Shown here: piece by piece, positions 43,926-56,935 of the stretch
How positions within the stretch are numbered: position 1 is the first letter of the stretch
Layout: the number at the start of each line of letters is the position of its first letter
DNA from: Cyrtodaria siliqua
Taxonomy: Eukaryota > Mollusca > Bivalvia > Adapedonta > Hiatellidae
Assembly (NCBI GenBank): GCA_037043455.1
Contig: JAWPHD010004505.1
Location: 62,001-126,000 of the forward strand
Reading direction: 5' to 3'
Length of the DNA: 64,000 nt
The notes under the pieces: generated by a model
The model's input: only the letters and a program-made list of their open reading frames with translations
Databases searched by the model: none
What the model was told of the DNA's origin: nothing
Made by a program: the position numbers and the translations under genes

Positions 43926-46900
43926 TTCAAGAACCACAGTCAACCACATACACGCACAGAAACAAACAACAACTACAAAGATAAATAAAAGGCAAGATAT
44001 GACATCACAAACATAAACGTGTTGGCAATAGGGCTACCGCCTTGGAACTGTCAGTGGCAAAAAAAGACCGCTGGGGATTTAAACCAGGTTCTAGGGTGCA
44101 CCAAACCTTACTCTTACCATACTGACATCCCAATAAACGGGACAGTGTAAATGAAGATGTCCCCGTCAGGTAATATTCTCTAAGAAACAAGGCAGCATTA
44201 ATAGACAATATAAGTAAAACACAAAAATATTCATGTATATATAATATAAAAAAGACACAAAATGTCATAAAAATAATCACGAGTAGAGCGTATTGGTCGT
44301 ACATAGCTCTTGTAAGCACCTGTTAGTTACACCCTAACCCATTGTTCAGTTGAAACCAATTCAAAATATCCATGATATATTCAGGTAACACGTAAAAGCG
44401 TGCACATTTTAAGTGGCCGCCAGAGGGCGTCCGGATGGGCCGTTTAATAAGTTAGTTTTGTGCTAATGCATGTAAAAGTATAGGTCTATCTCCTTAAAAG
44501 GCCAAACTGTGTAAGGGTCCTTTCATGTAGACTTTAATACTGCGAATTTAGCCATGTGTGTCACGGAATGAACGTGGGAAATAATGTTTTGGGCGGTTAT
44601 AAAATCCATTGTCTTCTAGTTTTGGCCGGGATTGCTCGATAGTTGCTTTGTTTGGACAGAAGTTAGACGGCACAATTCACAGGCAATATGTGGTCAGTAT
44701 TTATTTCATGAACTTTTATCTTACATTTGTATACAGTGGGCAGCGCCATCTTGGTTGGCGGTTACGACATCCGGTTAGCTTTTATGTTTCGCAAACATTA
44801 ACTTGAGACTAGCATATGATTTTGAAGTTACTTTATTAGATGTAATTATTGTAATTGATCATTAATTGTAAAACAATATTAATTTGATAACGTTGTATAA
44901 TAGGTACATTAGTTAACGTTGGCGTATAACTCTGTGATTGTAATACACGATTGAATTGACAACATTGTATATTAGGTGCATTAGTTAACAATGAGATGAG
45001 TGACTAGTATAAATGTTCGACGCGTATACATGGCGTTGTAGAATATACATCCATTGCTACTCATCATAATTAGAGAGTGGCTTGTATATTTTTATTAGAT
45101 AATGATTTGTTGGTGTAATGATAATTATATAAGATTGGTGTGTTTATGAACCAACATCTAAAACGTATGTATTATTACAGCCTAACCCGTCCGGTGCAGA
45201 TAAACCGTCCGGTGCAGATAAGCCTCCCGGAGTGGAGCTAAGCCTTTAGGGTGTGTAAGGCCTTTAGGTGATTCGACACTAGAATCAACATATAACGTTA
45301 CGAGCGGTGGAGACGGTCCCCGTACCTGTGCACCACCAGGTTATAGAATCGACAACCCCCGGGACACGAGGTGGGCCCGTTATCAGTCCTCACTGGAGGA
45401 ACATCATCCACAACCTCAGTGGAGGTTAATTATCATTATATCGCGTCATCAACCATTATAGAAGGCATTTGATGACAATCACTCATTGAATTCGCGCATC
45501 ATCATCTTCATGAGCTCTTGCGCATCACAGTTATCGCGCTAGATCGTAATTCGTATGAACATCAACATTGTTATAACTTTAACAACACTTTAGTGTCGTA
45601 TATAGTCAGTCGACACATTCAGTATTTGTTATAATAGTATACTAAGAACGTCTTAAAAGTTCATGAGAACAGTCTTCTCATATTTTATATGTGTATTCGC
45701 TTGCTTTTTTTTAGATAATTGTATATATATTTGACATATTTTAAAAGTTGCATTAAACTTAGGTAAATGCATTTACCGTCATTGATTCTTTCCTGAGTAA
45801 GTCCCAACCACCAGAGTCATCCTGCGACACAACGCAAGTACTCGATGACTTGGCAGAAGTCAAAGCAAAGACAAACAAGAAAATACCACCTTAGGGGGAT
45901 TTAGGTAGACGTCAATATGGGGTCCGCAATTTGTCCGGTCATTTGCACAATCAAAGAGGAAAGCATAGTGGCGAACTGTAAATTGGTCAACCAATAAGCA
46001 TGCAGTGTGTTGCAAAATGATAGCGTCATAACCTCTTTTTAACAAGTAAAATAAACATTGTATGAAAGTGATTATGATCAAGGATCTTACGAAGTTTGTA
46101 AATCACATGTTATAGAAGTCAGGTTGTGACAGTCCTTGTCGCAGAAGAGTTCTTAAATTATTTTTATATTTTAAAAATAGATCAGGGTTACGATAATACA
46201 CTTTTGCAACGTTTTTTCAAAGTTTATGGTAACGGTAGCCCTGCTGGAATAGTTTTTTAGTTATACAGATATTACGAAATATGACTTCCAGCTCTAGTAA
46301 AACGAATAAGTTGAGAAATATAGACCCCACAAGAAGTAGCTTGGGGAACATCCCAATCTACGTGGGGATAATTAACAACATCAAAATTTAAATCATTTCC
46401 CTTGTCATAGATTTTACTAATTATTTCACCATTTCCAATAGAGAGATGTAAATCAATAAAAGAAGCGACAGTATCAGAAATGTAAGCTTTGTTCATGTTC
46501 TTTAGGATAGACAGTATTAACCATAGTAGAAAAGAAAGGGATTGTCAATGTTCAATATGTCATCCAGATACCGAGAGGTGTCATTAAAGGCTTCAATTAC
46601 AACTGCCTGAGTATCGGATGCAATACCGAACATGAAATCTATTTAATAGCAGTAGAAGAACAAATCTGCGACAAGAGATGCACAGTTCGTATCCACAGGG
46701 ATACCAACAATTTGTCTATAAACGGTAGTTCCACATCTGACGAAAATATTATCTAATAGGGAAATGAGTGCTTCTCAAACTTCTTGGCAAGTCCACATAG
46801 TGTAATTGTCTAAAACTGTCGTTAGTAAAAAACGGTTTAATATTGTTACAGGTCAAAAATGTAGTTCTAGAGAAAGGTTTTTTTAATGAGAGCAATAAGC

Positions 46901-47335
46901 TTATATTTGATAAGGTGATGTAGTAAGGTTGTATATAGTGTAGAGAAGTCATGAGTACTTATTAATGAAACGTGACGTTTATTGCAAATTTGTCAAGAAC
47001 GTCTCCTGAATTATTAATTGACCAAAAAAAGTAATCCCAGAGTTGTCATAAGCTGTAGCACAATATTGTTTAACGTGATCTTTAACGCAGTAAGACAAAA
47101 ATTAAACGTTTGGAGATGTTTGTAGTGGTGCAGGCAATATAATTCGAAATAAAACCGGCTTAATAATGTATGTAATGTAGGAATCCAGTATATAGTTGGA
47201 CGTTTATATTGCTTTTCGTCTACCCCAGCCTTGAAGGTAGCGAACCGAATGCTATGCATAGAAACAACATCGTCCTTAGTAGATTGGAATGGAGCATTCG
47301 AATTCGTGCTAAAACAAACTAGTCTTAATTAAAGT
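43926..47335 (-). pseudogene. Penelope-like element (minus strand) split by a solo LTR
   Basis: Read from 47335 downward. KAGVDEKQYKRPTIYWIPTLH (about 47230), stops, then a region with TTFLTCNNIKPFFTND (about 46850-46790). The YLDD catalytic box is intact at 46559-46570 (SRYLDDILNIDNPF). NKAYISDTVASFIDLHLS, ISKIYDKGNDLNFDVVNYPH and YISQLIRFTRA follow in 46496-46272, then the C-terminal HTACLLVDQFTVRHYAFLFDC (46015-45955). Sequence matching 34081-34112 follows at 45836-45870. The solo LTR then intervenes, and the PLE resumes at 44275-43926 with the terminal region shared with 34100-34500. Many stops and frame changes make it dead. PLE reverse transcriptases are related to telomerase. GIY-YIG endonuclease was not seen. 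Confidence 0.75.
44276..45829 (+). repeat. solo LTR of the Gmr1-like family
   Basis: From 'gagtagagcgtattggtcgtacatagctcttgtaag' to 'gtcatcctgcgaca', colinear with the LTRs at 16.9 and 24.2 kb at roughly 85%. It includes the same blocks 'gccgccagag', 'gacatccggttagc', 'gtggagacggtccccgtacctg'. No internal region is present, so it arose by recombination between LTRs. The first ~18 bases (TGTCACAAAATGTCACGG) are not clear. It lies inside the minus-strand PLE, and so is younger than that element. Confidence 0.85.
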
Positions 47336-48250
47336 GTTTTCTTATTACGTTCCATCGGGCCTGTATGACATTAGTTGTTGATATAGGGCACATAAACGAT
47401 GAGAATAATTCCAGGTGTTTATATCTGTTCAAATGTTGGATAAAACATAACAGTTTGTGAGACATTCGTATCAATTAGCTTGTGTAGATATAACTTTTAT
47501 AAAGAAGGAAATAAATATAAACAATCGAATTTAAGATATCATCATGCTGTTTAAAACTTATGACGACTTTCTTGGGTCTTAGTTGAATATACATTTTACA
47601 TTGCTTCTTAAGTTGCTCGAACTATCGTAATAATATATTCTTCGAATACGTACATTCAAAAACTCGATGCTAAACTGTTTCTTTCGAGTTGTTGCAAAAC
47701 GTGCATGGTTCTGTTTCTGAAATACGGAGATAAGTGTTATCGGTTACTTGAAAAGTGTGTCGATATAGAAATGTCCATTCTTCGTTTTCAACGGTTATAC
47801 CAGGTTCTTTGTTCCATTTTTCTTGTGAGTTACCGTTTATGGTTTTACGTTTATTAATTTAAAGAATGTTTCGTAAAACGTTTTATTTACTTATTTGGCA
47901 AATTTTAGTTTGTTAATATTTGTATTTAAGGATGTTAAATTCTTCTGTTATTCTGAATACATAGTTTCCATTCATTAGGAACTGCATTCATTAGGAATTG
48001 CATAGATTAGTTCATATAAATGGATTTTGTGGTTCATAGTTACTTTGAGAAATCATGAAAACATAAGAAATCACAATCAGATCTTTAATAAGAATACTGC
48101 GTTTTAACCTAATACTTTCAAGAGTTTTACGTATTTTGTAAAGCTCTCCTGAAAGTTGAATCTGCTTGAAAGCTTGGTGTTACTATGGAAACATGACCTG
48201 TATCTGTGTGCTTGACTGTTGACATATATGTGTATATTGTATAACAAGAA
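47336..48250. other. no gene seen
   Basis: AT-rich sequence. 47990-48010 repeats 'cattaggaattgcat'. No coding or element signature. Confidence 0.4.
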
Positions 48251-48252
48251 AA

Positions 48253-48279
48253 GTCATAGTATACAATATATACTATGAC
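48253..48279. repeat. 27 bp perfect hairpin
   Basis: GTCATAGTATA, loop CAATA, TATACTATGAC. It sits 15 bp from the larger hairpin. Confidence 0.85.
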
Positions 48280-48294
48280 GACGAGCGGCAATAA

Positions 48295-48387
48295 GAATGA
48301 AAATTGTAGAATATATTTGTTTTAATTCATTGCATTGGAAATTCAAATGCAATGAATTAAAACAAATATATTCTACAATTTTCATTC
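48295..48387. repeat. 93 bp perfect hairpin with 42 bp arms
   Basis: The left arm 48295-48336 and right arm 48346-48387 are exact reverse complements, with a 9-base loop (GGAAATTCA). A transcript would form a long perfect duplex. It could be a very young foldback insertion, a hairpin RNA source, or a replication template-switch product. Confidence 0.9.
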
Positions 48388-48712
48388 CAGGAATTAGAGC
48401 ATCATGTGTGGTTTGTTTGTGTAAAATTAATAGCGAGTTCTATTTGGTGTAGCAATGGCAGGGAACAAAATGGAAAAGTGAAATAAAGATAGGAAGTTTT
48501 TTATTTGAAACTAAACGTCCAATTTAAGTGCTTTGCTATAACCAAGAAAGTGCTATATTCGCTATTTTTATATTAAGCAAAGACCGGAGGAGCTGGACAA
48601 AAAGGACCTTCGTTAAAACCGACAATTCGCTATAGGTGATTTCGGCTATAAATATGTATTCCGGCTATATGTATTCTTTTGACTATAAATAATAGTTTTA
48701 AAGCACATATAT
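48388..48712. other. no gene seen
   Basis: Short AT-rich interval with 'cgctatt' / 'cggctat' words repeated at 48560-48680. Nothing coding. Confidence 0.4.
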
Positions 48713-49745
48713 AACAAGAAATCCATGGATTCACATGTCTCACCTAACGGGGATGAGAATTAAAAATAAAAAGGTCAATGATGCTTAAATGAAAGTTTGT
48801 AAACATTTTAGTAAGTAAAAACAATCGAGTTTGCCGTTTGCTGAGATGACATTTAAGTGCATTTGTTTTAAAAGAAAATGCCATTCTATTAAAAACAAGA
48901 GGCACAAGAAGGCCTATGGATGCTCTACTGGCTAAAACGGGTCTTATATCAAGGGTTGTCGACATAAAATTCCCATCAGTAGTTTTTTTTAAAACATTGC
49001 AAAAACAACAGGGATAGGATGGCCTTAGATCGCTCACCTGGTAATCATGGTCAATAAGTCTGCTGTGTCTAGTCTGGCATTGGCATTTTTTAATTTGTCC
49101 CACTTTATTCTATGAATGAAATTTCATAAAAATGGTGGGGGGGAGGGGGGTGGGTGGAGGGGGGTATATTAACATTCTAAACAAATATGGTAAATATCTG
49201 ATAAAAAAATATAGTAACTACAGATTTAACAAAGGAAAATACAATTTAGCATTTTTCAACAAATCAAGGGCCATAACCTGTCGTACTAACTCGATCTAGC
49301 TGGTTTTCGAACTTGTCCTAAATTTCATTGATATACCATGCTTTGCACAACTAGACATCATACTGAGGCTTCCTGCCAAATTTTATAGAAATCCAACAAG
49401 CCATTTAGGAGGAGTAGCGCCGACAAGAAACTTAAAGTAAAAATGTCGAAGTGCCATAACTCCGTCATAAATCAGCAAACTGGAACAAAAGCGCAATATG
49501 CACAACTAGACATCTACCGATAATTCCTGCCAAGTTTCGTTGAAATCCAACAAGGCGTTTAGGAGGAGTAACGCCGACAAGAAATTAAAAAAAAAATGTC
49601 AAGGGGCCGTAACTCCATCAAAAATCAACGAACCGGAAAAAAATGCAATAGGCACAGCAATGCTTCCTGCTTAAACGGCATTAAGACCAAAAAAAATATT
49701 AAAAAAATTAATAATGAAATAAGAAAATTTAAAAAAAAAAAATAA

Positions 49746-49776
<31 letters not shown>

Positions 49777-51246
49777 CTAATAATATAAAAAAGGCAAAAC
49801 ATCTGGTAAAGTTTGGTAAAGATCAGATGAAAAATGAAAGCCCTATCGTATTAACGAGGCAAAATATAGCATTTTTAACTAAACCAAGGGCCATAACTCC
49901 GCTGTTATTGGTCCGATCTGGTTTTCGAACTTGTGCGAGCTTTCATTGATATTAACAATCTGGTAAAGTTTGGTAAAGATCGAATGAAGAATGAAGGCGT
50001 TTGGCCGGTAGAGCTAAAAATCATCAGCTCCAAAAAGTAGGTCAAGGTCATAGATGAAATCCAGGCATCCAAAAAAAAGATGCACTACCTAAGACAAAAC
50101 TATGTCAAAATAGAATATGTTTTCTTCCAAAGATTAAGCTATAAATTAGGTTTAAAACATCTAGTGCATAATTCTAGTTCATGAGAAAGTGATGTAAATG
50201 TAACAATTAAAGTTATCTGCCCTTTGCTTGGATGGTGAAGGTCACATCCACATTTGCTTTGTCACGTTGCAATGTACCGCTCAAGATACAACTATAAGCA
50301 AAGTTTGAATGGTCTTGGTGCATACAGTTTGTGAAAAAGTGACCTAAACGCCAAAGTTGAAGGTAAAAATTATAAGGTTATCTGCCCTTGCTTGGAGGGT
50401 CAAGGTCACTTTCACATTTGCTTTGTCAAGTTGCAATGTACCACACTTACAACTATAAGCAAAGTTTTAAAGGTCTATAGTGCATACAGTTTGTGAAAAA
50501 GTGACCTAAATGCAAAAGTTGAACCTAAAAATTATTAAATTATCTGCCCTTTGCTTGGAGGGTCAAGGTCACTTCCACATTTGCTTTGTCACATTGCCAT
50601 GTACCACCCACGATACAACTATAAGCACAGTTTGCAAGTTCTAGTGCATACAATTTGTGAAAAAGTGACCTGACCTAAACGCAAAAGTTGAACCTAAAAA
50701 TTATAAAGTTATCTGCCCTTTGCTTGAAGCGTCAAGGTCACTTCCACATTTGCTTTGTCACATTGCCATGTACCACCCAAGATACAACTATAAGCAAAGT
50801 TTGCCAGGTCTAGTGCATACAGTTTGTGAAAAAGTGACCTAAACGCAAAAGTTGAACCTAAAAATTATTAAGTTATCTGCCCTTTGCTTGAAGGGTCAAG
50901 GTCACTTCCACATTTGCTTTGTCACATTGCCATGTACCACCCAAGATACAACTATAAGCAAAGTTTGCAAGGTCTAGTGGATACAGTTTGTGAAAAAGTG
51001 ACCTAAACGCAAAAGTTGAACCTAAAAATTAGTAAGTTATCTGCCCTTTGCTTGGAGGGTCAAGGTCACTTCCACATTTGCTTGTCACATTGCAATGTAC
51101 CACCCACGGTACAACTATAACCAAAGTTTGAAAGGTCTAGTGCATACAGTTTGTGAGAAAATGACCTAAACGCAAAACTTGAATGTTGACGCCGCCAGAG
51201 CAACACCTATGTCTCTTTTTTTCTTCGAAAAGGCGAGACAAAAACA
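48713..51246 (+). mobile_element. pearl-like non-autonomous element, copy B
   Basis: Starts 'aacaagaaatccatggattcacatgtctcacct' like copy A at 7927. It then holds a middle part with 'agggccataactccgctgtta', an A-rich and (TA)n section (49680-49790), six tandem ~165 bp units, and the same end 'gacgccgcc...tatgtctc...aaaaggcgagacaaaaa'. It is longer than copy A through two extra tandem units and expanded middle repeats. No ORF. Confidence 0.65.
50214..51190 (+). repeat. six tandem ~165 bp units in pearl-like element B
   Basis: 'ttatctgccctttgcttg' recurs near 50214, 50380, 50540, 50709, 50874 and 51039. Most units contain TCAAGGTCAC and 'caactataagcaaagttt'. The units are more alike than those in copy A, suggesting recent homogenisation. 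Confidence 0.85.
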
Positions 51247-51589
51247 CACTCTGAATATGTATGAATAATTACAATTTACATACGGTAATAATATGATGAA
51301 TGACTATCAAATGTACATATTTTTAAGTTCATGCTGTACAAAAACAACATTACTGATGTGGAAAATAAATTGTATGTACAACTCAGTGTGTCAGGTCACT
51401 GCCAAGACTTGAACTTGAATCTTTTTTCTCAAAAGAAAAGCGTGTTTCCTTACACTACAGAGATCGCCCAGACATCACAAAAAGAGTGTACAAAACTAAG
51501 CGAAATTAATAAAGATGTAGATCAAAAGAATGTCAAACTAAAACTATCACTGAAGGTTATTAATACGCCTGCAAACGCATGACTTCATG

Positions 51590-52055
51590 TATATGCGCAA
51601 TTCCACTTCATACTGATGCTTCTCACAATGTTTGGGGTATGACAGAGGTCACAGTGACCTTATTGTGGTACGCGACACAGCGCTATCCCAAGATGTATCC
51701 ACATACCAAGTTTGGTATCTCTAAGTGTTATTGTATTGAAAATATGGTCCGGACAAGCATTTTCTATGACAGAGGTCGCAGGTCAAGGTCACATATACCT
51801 TATTCTGGTACGCGACACACCGCTATCCCAAGATGTATCCAAATACCAAGTTTTCTATCTCTAAGACTTAGTGTTATAGTATTGAAAATACGGTCTGGAC
51901 AAGCATTTTCTATGACAGAGGTCACAGGTCAAGGTCAAAGTCACAGTGGCCTTACTTTGGTACGCGACACACAGCTATCCCAAGATGTATCCACATACCA
52001 TGTTTGGTATCTCTAAGTGTTATAGTATTGAAAATACGGTGCAGACAAGAGGTGA
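51590..52055 (+). repeat. three tandem ~130-145 bp units
   Basis: 'atgacagaggtcacagtgacc', 'tggtacgcgacac...gctatcccaagatgtatccacataccaagtttggtatctctaagtgttat' and 'attgaaaatacggtccggacaagc' recur at about 51637, 51765 and 51909. The open frame across them follows the repeat only. Confidence 0.8.
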
Positions 52056-53771
52056 AAGAGTCTGTGGATGCTCTACTGGCTAAATGTGCAGGGGACCGTA
52101 ACACATTTGCAGCAATCATTCATCCGGCACATGGCAATGATATAGGCCACTAGTTGTTGAATGCCAGCCAGGGTAACAGGAGAACTAGTCTGTACAAAGT
52201 GAGTGTATTACAGGGTTCCCACAGTTTTTTGAGAACAAAACTCAAGGTCTTTTCCAGGTTTTCCCACTGTTTTCAAGGACAATTAATTTATACCAGTGTT
52301 TGTCCGACACCGTTGTTGTAAAAATGTTAAATTGTTCGCAGTACTAATATGAGACACCACAGAAGATGTTAGTTTATTGTTTTTGACAAGTATAGACGTT
52401 AACCCGCTGCTTTATATGCCGTTCTCCCTCCTATGAAGGAAATTTAGTGTTGACATTTAACTTGTTCTCAGACGACATGCTTGATCGATTCAAATGATGA
52501 GACGCTTGCACATACGACGGAACATTGCGAGTTTTATTCGTAAATACTCGGCTAAAATCGTCAACATATTTGACAGCGATCGAAAACAAAAGTGCAATTT
52601 GGGGTTCACATTGCATTGATCAGAGCATTAACACATCTTTACGATTGTTCACGAATACCAATGGTTAATTTTTATTGGCTTACTAGGCCCGCATTAACCA
52701 TTCGCCAAATCGCCATAGGCGAAAAGTAACCTGAACTGGCGAATGAAAACCGTAAGAAATACACACCAAATTCGCCAGACATGGGCGGTCTGGCGAATCC
52801 AAATTTCCGACCGATTTTGTCTAAAAGATCTCGGAAAATCCCACATTCCAATTCACAAAGTCTTTCACTGTTTAAAAGCCTCTATCCCGCTGAGTGTTTA
52901 GCTAATTAGTGACAATCAATTTAGATCGAAAAACTAATCATGGCAGCGTTTATTGAAAACCACTGTCAAATTGTCGGTGCGATAGACTCCGCCCACTGTT
53001 CCGCCTCTTGCTGTCAATCAACTGGTTTGTGTACCAGCGCTCAACATTATCCACAGATTTAACTGTGTGATCGAGCCGAGTAAAACATCAAATGTGGCGC
53101 CCTCTAGCGGCCAAAATAAATGATCAAAACAGAAAGTTTGAAAATGTTTGCTTACGAATTAGCCAGAGATACTCAGTCCGTCGGTGATTTTGAACTTTAC
53201 GATCACTGATAAGTGTTAAAGGAACACATGGCAATCTTGATTTTTTAAAAACTATCTGCGTTCCGTTAGTTTTTCTACATAAATTGCATTTGTTCAATCA
53301 TTAATGTTAATTATAAGAATTGTATTAAGCCATTTGTTTTTGCATATTATTATTTTTTTATATTATTGCACCGGTAATATATTAAAACTTATAGTATAAT
53401 AAGACGAAATAGTGAATACTTAAAATTTGATTTATTTAAATGTAACCAGGGTAAAAGTAAAAATGATACTGGATATATAAACTGAGACACCCATTTTAAA
53501 TACTGCAAGATTGCCATGTGTCCCTTTAAGTGCCTACTAATTAGTTGTACACACGGTAGCGTAAACTGGAACAATGGCAAGTGTGAACCGGTGTTTGATC
53601 GGCTGTTTCTGAATTGGGTTCATTTTATGGTTGATTGTTTAATCAACATGGAACAATACAAATACAAAAGGTGCGATTACTCAAAATATTGATGTATGTA
53701 GTATTTCTGAATTAGCAGCGCGATCTTTCTAGCTTCTTTGGAACTCGTGTTAGTTGAACTTGTTGTATACA
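52056..53771. other. no gene; remnants of repeats
   Basis: 52210-52290 has 'cagggttcccacag...aaaactcaaggtcttttccaggttttcc', a phrase common in DNA-transposon ends. 52690-52800 has several 'cgccaaat' / 'ggcgaat' inverted words. No coding frame is convincing. Confidence 0.4.
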
Positions 53772-53996
53772 AGGGCGTAGCGTCCTATACGCACAATACG
53801 CACGTGCGTAATACAAAAAAATGCCAAAAATGCCAGAAAGGTGCCTCAGAATGCACAATTTCCTTCCTTATTTTATTTTTTTTCCCGGGGAAGGCCCCCG
53901 GACCCCCACCAGCGGGAGGGGGTACCCACACCCACACCCTCCCCCAAACGTATTTTTTCGGTGTGCGTATACATTTTGAAAACCTGGCTACGCCTA
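53772..53996. mobile_element. short hAT-like MITE
   Basis: GGCGTAGC at 53773-53780 and GCTACGCC at 53987-53994 form short inverted ends. The 225 bp between hold a C-rich patch (cccccggacccccaccagcgggaggggg). GGGCGTAGC-type ends are common on hAT MITEs. No clear 8 bp duplication was found. Confidence 0.5.
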
Positions 53997-56689
53997 TGGT
54001 ATATGCCTCAGTTTAGCCTTACATTTTTTTAATATATTGCTATTTATTTTATTTCTCTGAATGTTAGCATATTGAAATGCATTTAATGAAAATACTAAAT
54101 GGTGACATGAGTCTGCATTTTTGTATTTTCTTATTATATGCATGCATTCATTCTGTCCTTTTTTAAATTTCAGTCTTTACAAATTTTAAAAATTAAAATT
54201 ACATTAAATTAAATACAATTTTTAAAAGGTTTCGAATATTGTACAACTCATCATGTAATTATAAGCACTAAAGCTGAATGCATATGATGTGAAAATCTTG
54301 ATACCCTATAGGTTAATAAAGCATACTCTTTTAACTTACTATTGATTTGTACGCAAACGCAAAGTTTTAGCGCCTTCAATTAGTTTAAAAATATCTCGGC
54401 AAAAGTCTCTGGCTAAAGACATTCTAATCTGGCTAAAGGAATTTTTAAGGCTTTAGCCATATTTGGCTATTGGGTTTAAAATCCTAGCGCAAGGCTTACC
54501 AGAGAAAAATCCACTCGCCTGCAGGACTAGTGGAAGCAAAAAGCTACTCGCCCGTACCAATTTACCACTCGCCCTGCAGCATATAACCTGAACATTATTT
54601 TCACCACTATAGTAAGCTACAATAAGTACATTTGTGTACTTACAGACACTGTAGTAGCTGACAGGCAGTATGTGGATATTTTATTGTTATGCAAATAAAG
54701 AAAGCGCAATATTATCTAACAACACATTTAATATTATGGTCTGCAACCTGTCCTCATACACTGTCAAAGGCAACTGACATTAAGCTTTATTCCCTTCCAC
54801 GCGGACATTCGTCGGTGAGTGTACAAAAAAAAAGGCGCGGAGAATTAACTTCTACAACAACAACATTCTGATGAACTTTCTCTTCAGTATTTTGTCTCCA
54901 TTGGACCAATAATAGCGCCAGAACTAATTAATAGCGGTTGGGAACGCTTGTTGTTCAGCCATACCCGTTCTGATTCGCCGACACTCAGGCCGAATCCACT
55001 TGCAGTCGCTGACGCAGACTTTCCGAACAGCGACCTGATGTCTGCTTGTTTACCCGCCATGTTTACAGTGTCGATATAAAAAAAAAACAGTCTGACTGGT
55101 TAGCGATATATTACATCACACTCCAATTGATTTTAGCGTGAATTGAATCACAGTCTATACGACGCGTAGGTTACCTGGTAACAAACAAACACCTGTTAAT
55201 CTGGGTCCTGCAAACGACAATACGGAACAAAATTACGCGTCGGAAATGATCCAGATTTGAAATCTTGCAAATCTTGCAACATCGTGTTTAAACGATAGTT
55301 TAACTTCATTTTTATAGTGCAAAAAGTCACTCGCCCTGTCGGAGGACCAGACGCCAAATGTTACTCGTCCGTAGGCAGCTTGCACTCGCCAATGCGAGCG
55401 GGCGAGTGAAATTTTACACCCCTGCTTACATAAAGTATGGAATATCAATTGACACTCACCTTTATTTTTATAAATCACCGGGATTCCACACTTGGCGAGG
55501 CTACACAACACTATTTTTTTCCCGAATAAATCCCGGTTTTTACTGATTCGGGTAAAATTCGAGGGGTTTTCATGGCCTGGAATTACTGTTTTCAAATTCC
55601 CGACTTTTTCCCGATTTCCCGGTATGGGAACCATGATATTATGTCCTTTAATAGGGCATAACACCGCCGAAAGTCATTCAACTGGAACACAACAATGACA
55701 TGCTCAACTACACATGGCACTAATCATCCCTGCCATTGTATCAAGAAAACAGAAATGTGACAAAGTTTGTGTATTAAAACTTTAAAGAACTCAATATCAT
55801 TAACCAGTACACAACAATGGCAGTGCAACTAGGCTTGGTATACATTCAGGTATAGTTCTATGACATAAAACGTCACAGAACAGAGCCACAGATAAGCAAC
55901 GTATTTGCGAAAATTCCCAGTTAAAACTCCCTAAATACACAATTAAATTACTTTATTGGTGCGTACCAATTACGTTTAACAAATTAATTACGCAAAATAA
56001 CTGTTTTTGTCAGCGGATGATCACATTTTATCCATTACCGTGAAGACGGCCAATATCAAACGGAATGCATCGCCGTTTCCAGTCAATTCTCAAATAAGCG
56101 AGCCATTGAGATTGGTTAAATGTGACTGGTTATCAAGTGTATTTTTTTTCACTCGAAAGTAAATCCTTCAGGAACAAAAATGTTGTATTCAGTCTATTTA
56201 TAATTATTCGGCATCACCGAAGCACTCAACTTTCTCTAAGCGTCGTCAACATGGCGAAAAGAGGCGCAGGTGTTTGAACTCAGTGCAAGAATATTCATTA
56301 TCGCTAAATATTAATAACTAACTCAGAACACAATAATAACTAACGTTGCTAACTCAGAACACAGTAATAACTAACGTTGAGTCGTGACGCCAATAAAGTG
56401 TTGCTGACATCGACGTCATCCCCCGATAACGTTCAATAAAGCGAATATTTGTTTTGCAAAAACGTAATTTAAAATGTAATAAATAGATTATTTAACTGCT
56501 GGGATCGATTATGGGTAATCCTTCACTTGATGGTAGACTGCTTTGTAGACTCACTGCTTTGTAGACTCATTCGCATGCGCTCGTTCGTGAAAAGAACCAC
56601 ACGCCTACCTCTTGTGAAGGATTTCCCTATAATCGATCCCAGCAGTTAAATAATCTCTATATAATGCATATAGGGCCCTGGTTTTGTAT
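53997..56689. other. no gene; old DNA-element debris
   Basis: 'actcgcc' words cluster at 54510-54580 and 55325-55410. 55480-55635 has a 'cccgaataaatcccgg...ttcccgactttttcccgatttcccgg' segment. 56480-56500 and 56635-56652 pair as an inverted repeat (aatagattatttaactgctgggatcgatta), a ~180 bp possible MITE. No coding frame is supported. Confidence 0.4.
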
Positions 56690-56935
56690 CACTGCTTAAC
56701 ACAGAAGTTCAGAGAGATATTGCACAGGGTATAGTTCTCCCTGCACACTGGACAGGCTACTTTACATCCTTCCGAAGGATGACATATATTCACAGTACAT
56801 TTCCCAAGTAAGATACTGCGGGAGTTTGTTTGAAAAATCCGGGATGTGACCCCACTGAAAATCAAACACGTGATTTCTGGGACTCGAGTCAAGAATGCCT
56901 AACACTTGGCGACCGCAGGGTTAAGTTTCCAAAAT
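56690..56935 (-). mobile_element. tRNA-derived SINE
   Basis: On the minus strand it begins near 56930 with 'cctgcggtcgccaagtgttaggcattcttgactcgagtccc', resembling a tRNA A box and anticodon arm, then a weak B box. A body follows with 'catccttcggaaggatgtaaag' and 'gcctgtccagtgtgcagggagaac', a layout seen in marine-invertebrate SINEs. SINEs are transcribed by RNA polymerase III and moved by LINE enzymes. The assignment is by resemblance only. Confidence 0.5.

Noticed and set aside
51579..52016. 145-codon open frame
   Set aside because: Follows the three tandem repeat units exactly and has no domain.
52211..55632. Possible 3.4 kb DNA transposon between 'cagggttccc' and 'gggaacc'
   Set aside because: The terminal words are short, the flanks do not match and no transposase is visible between them.
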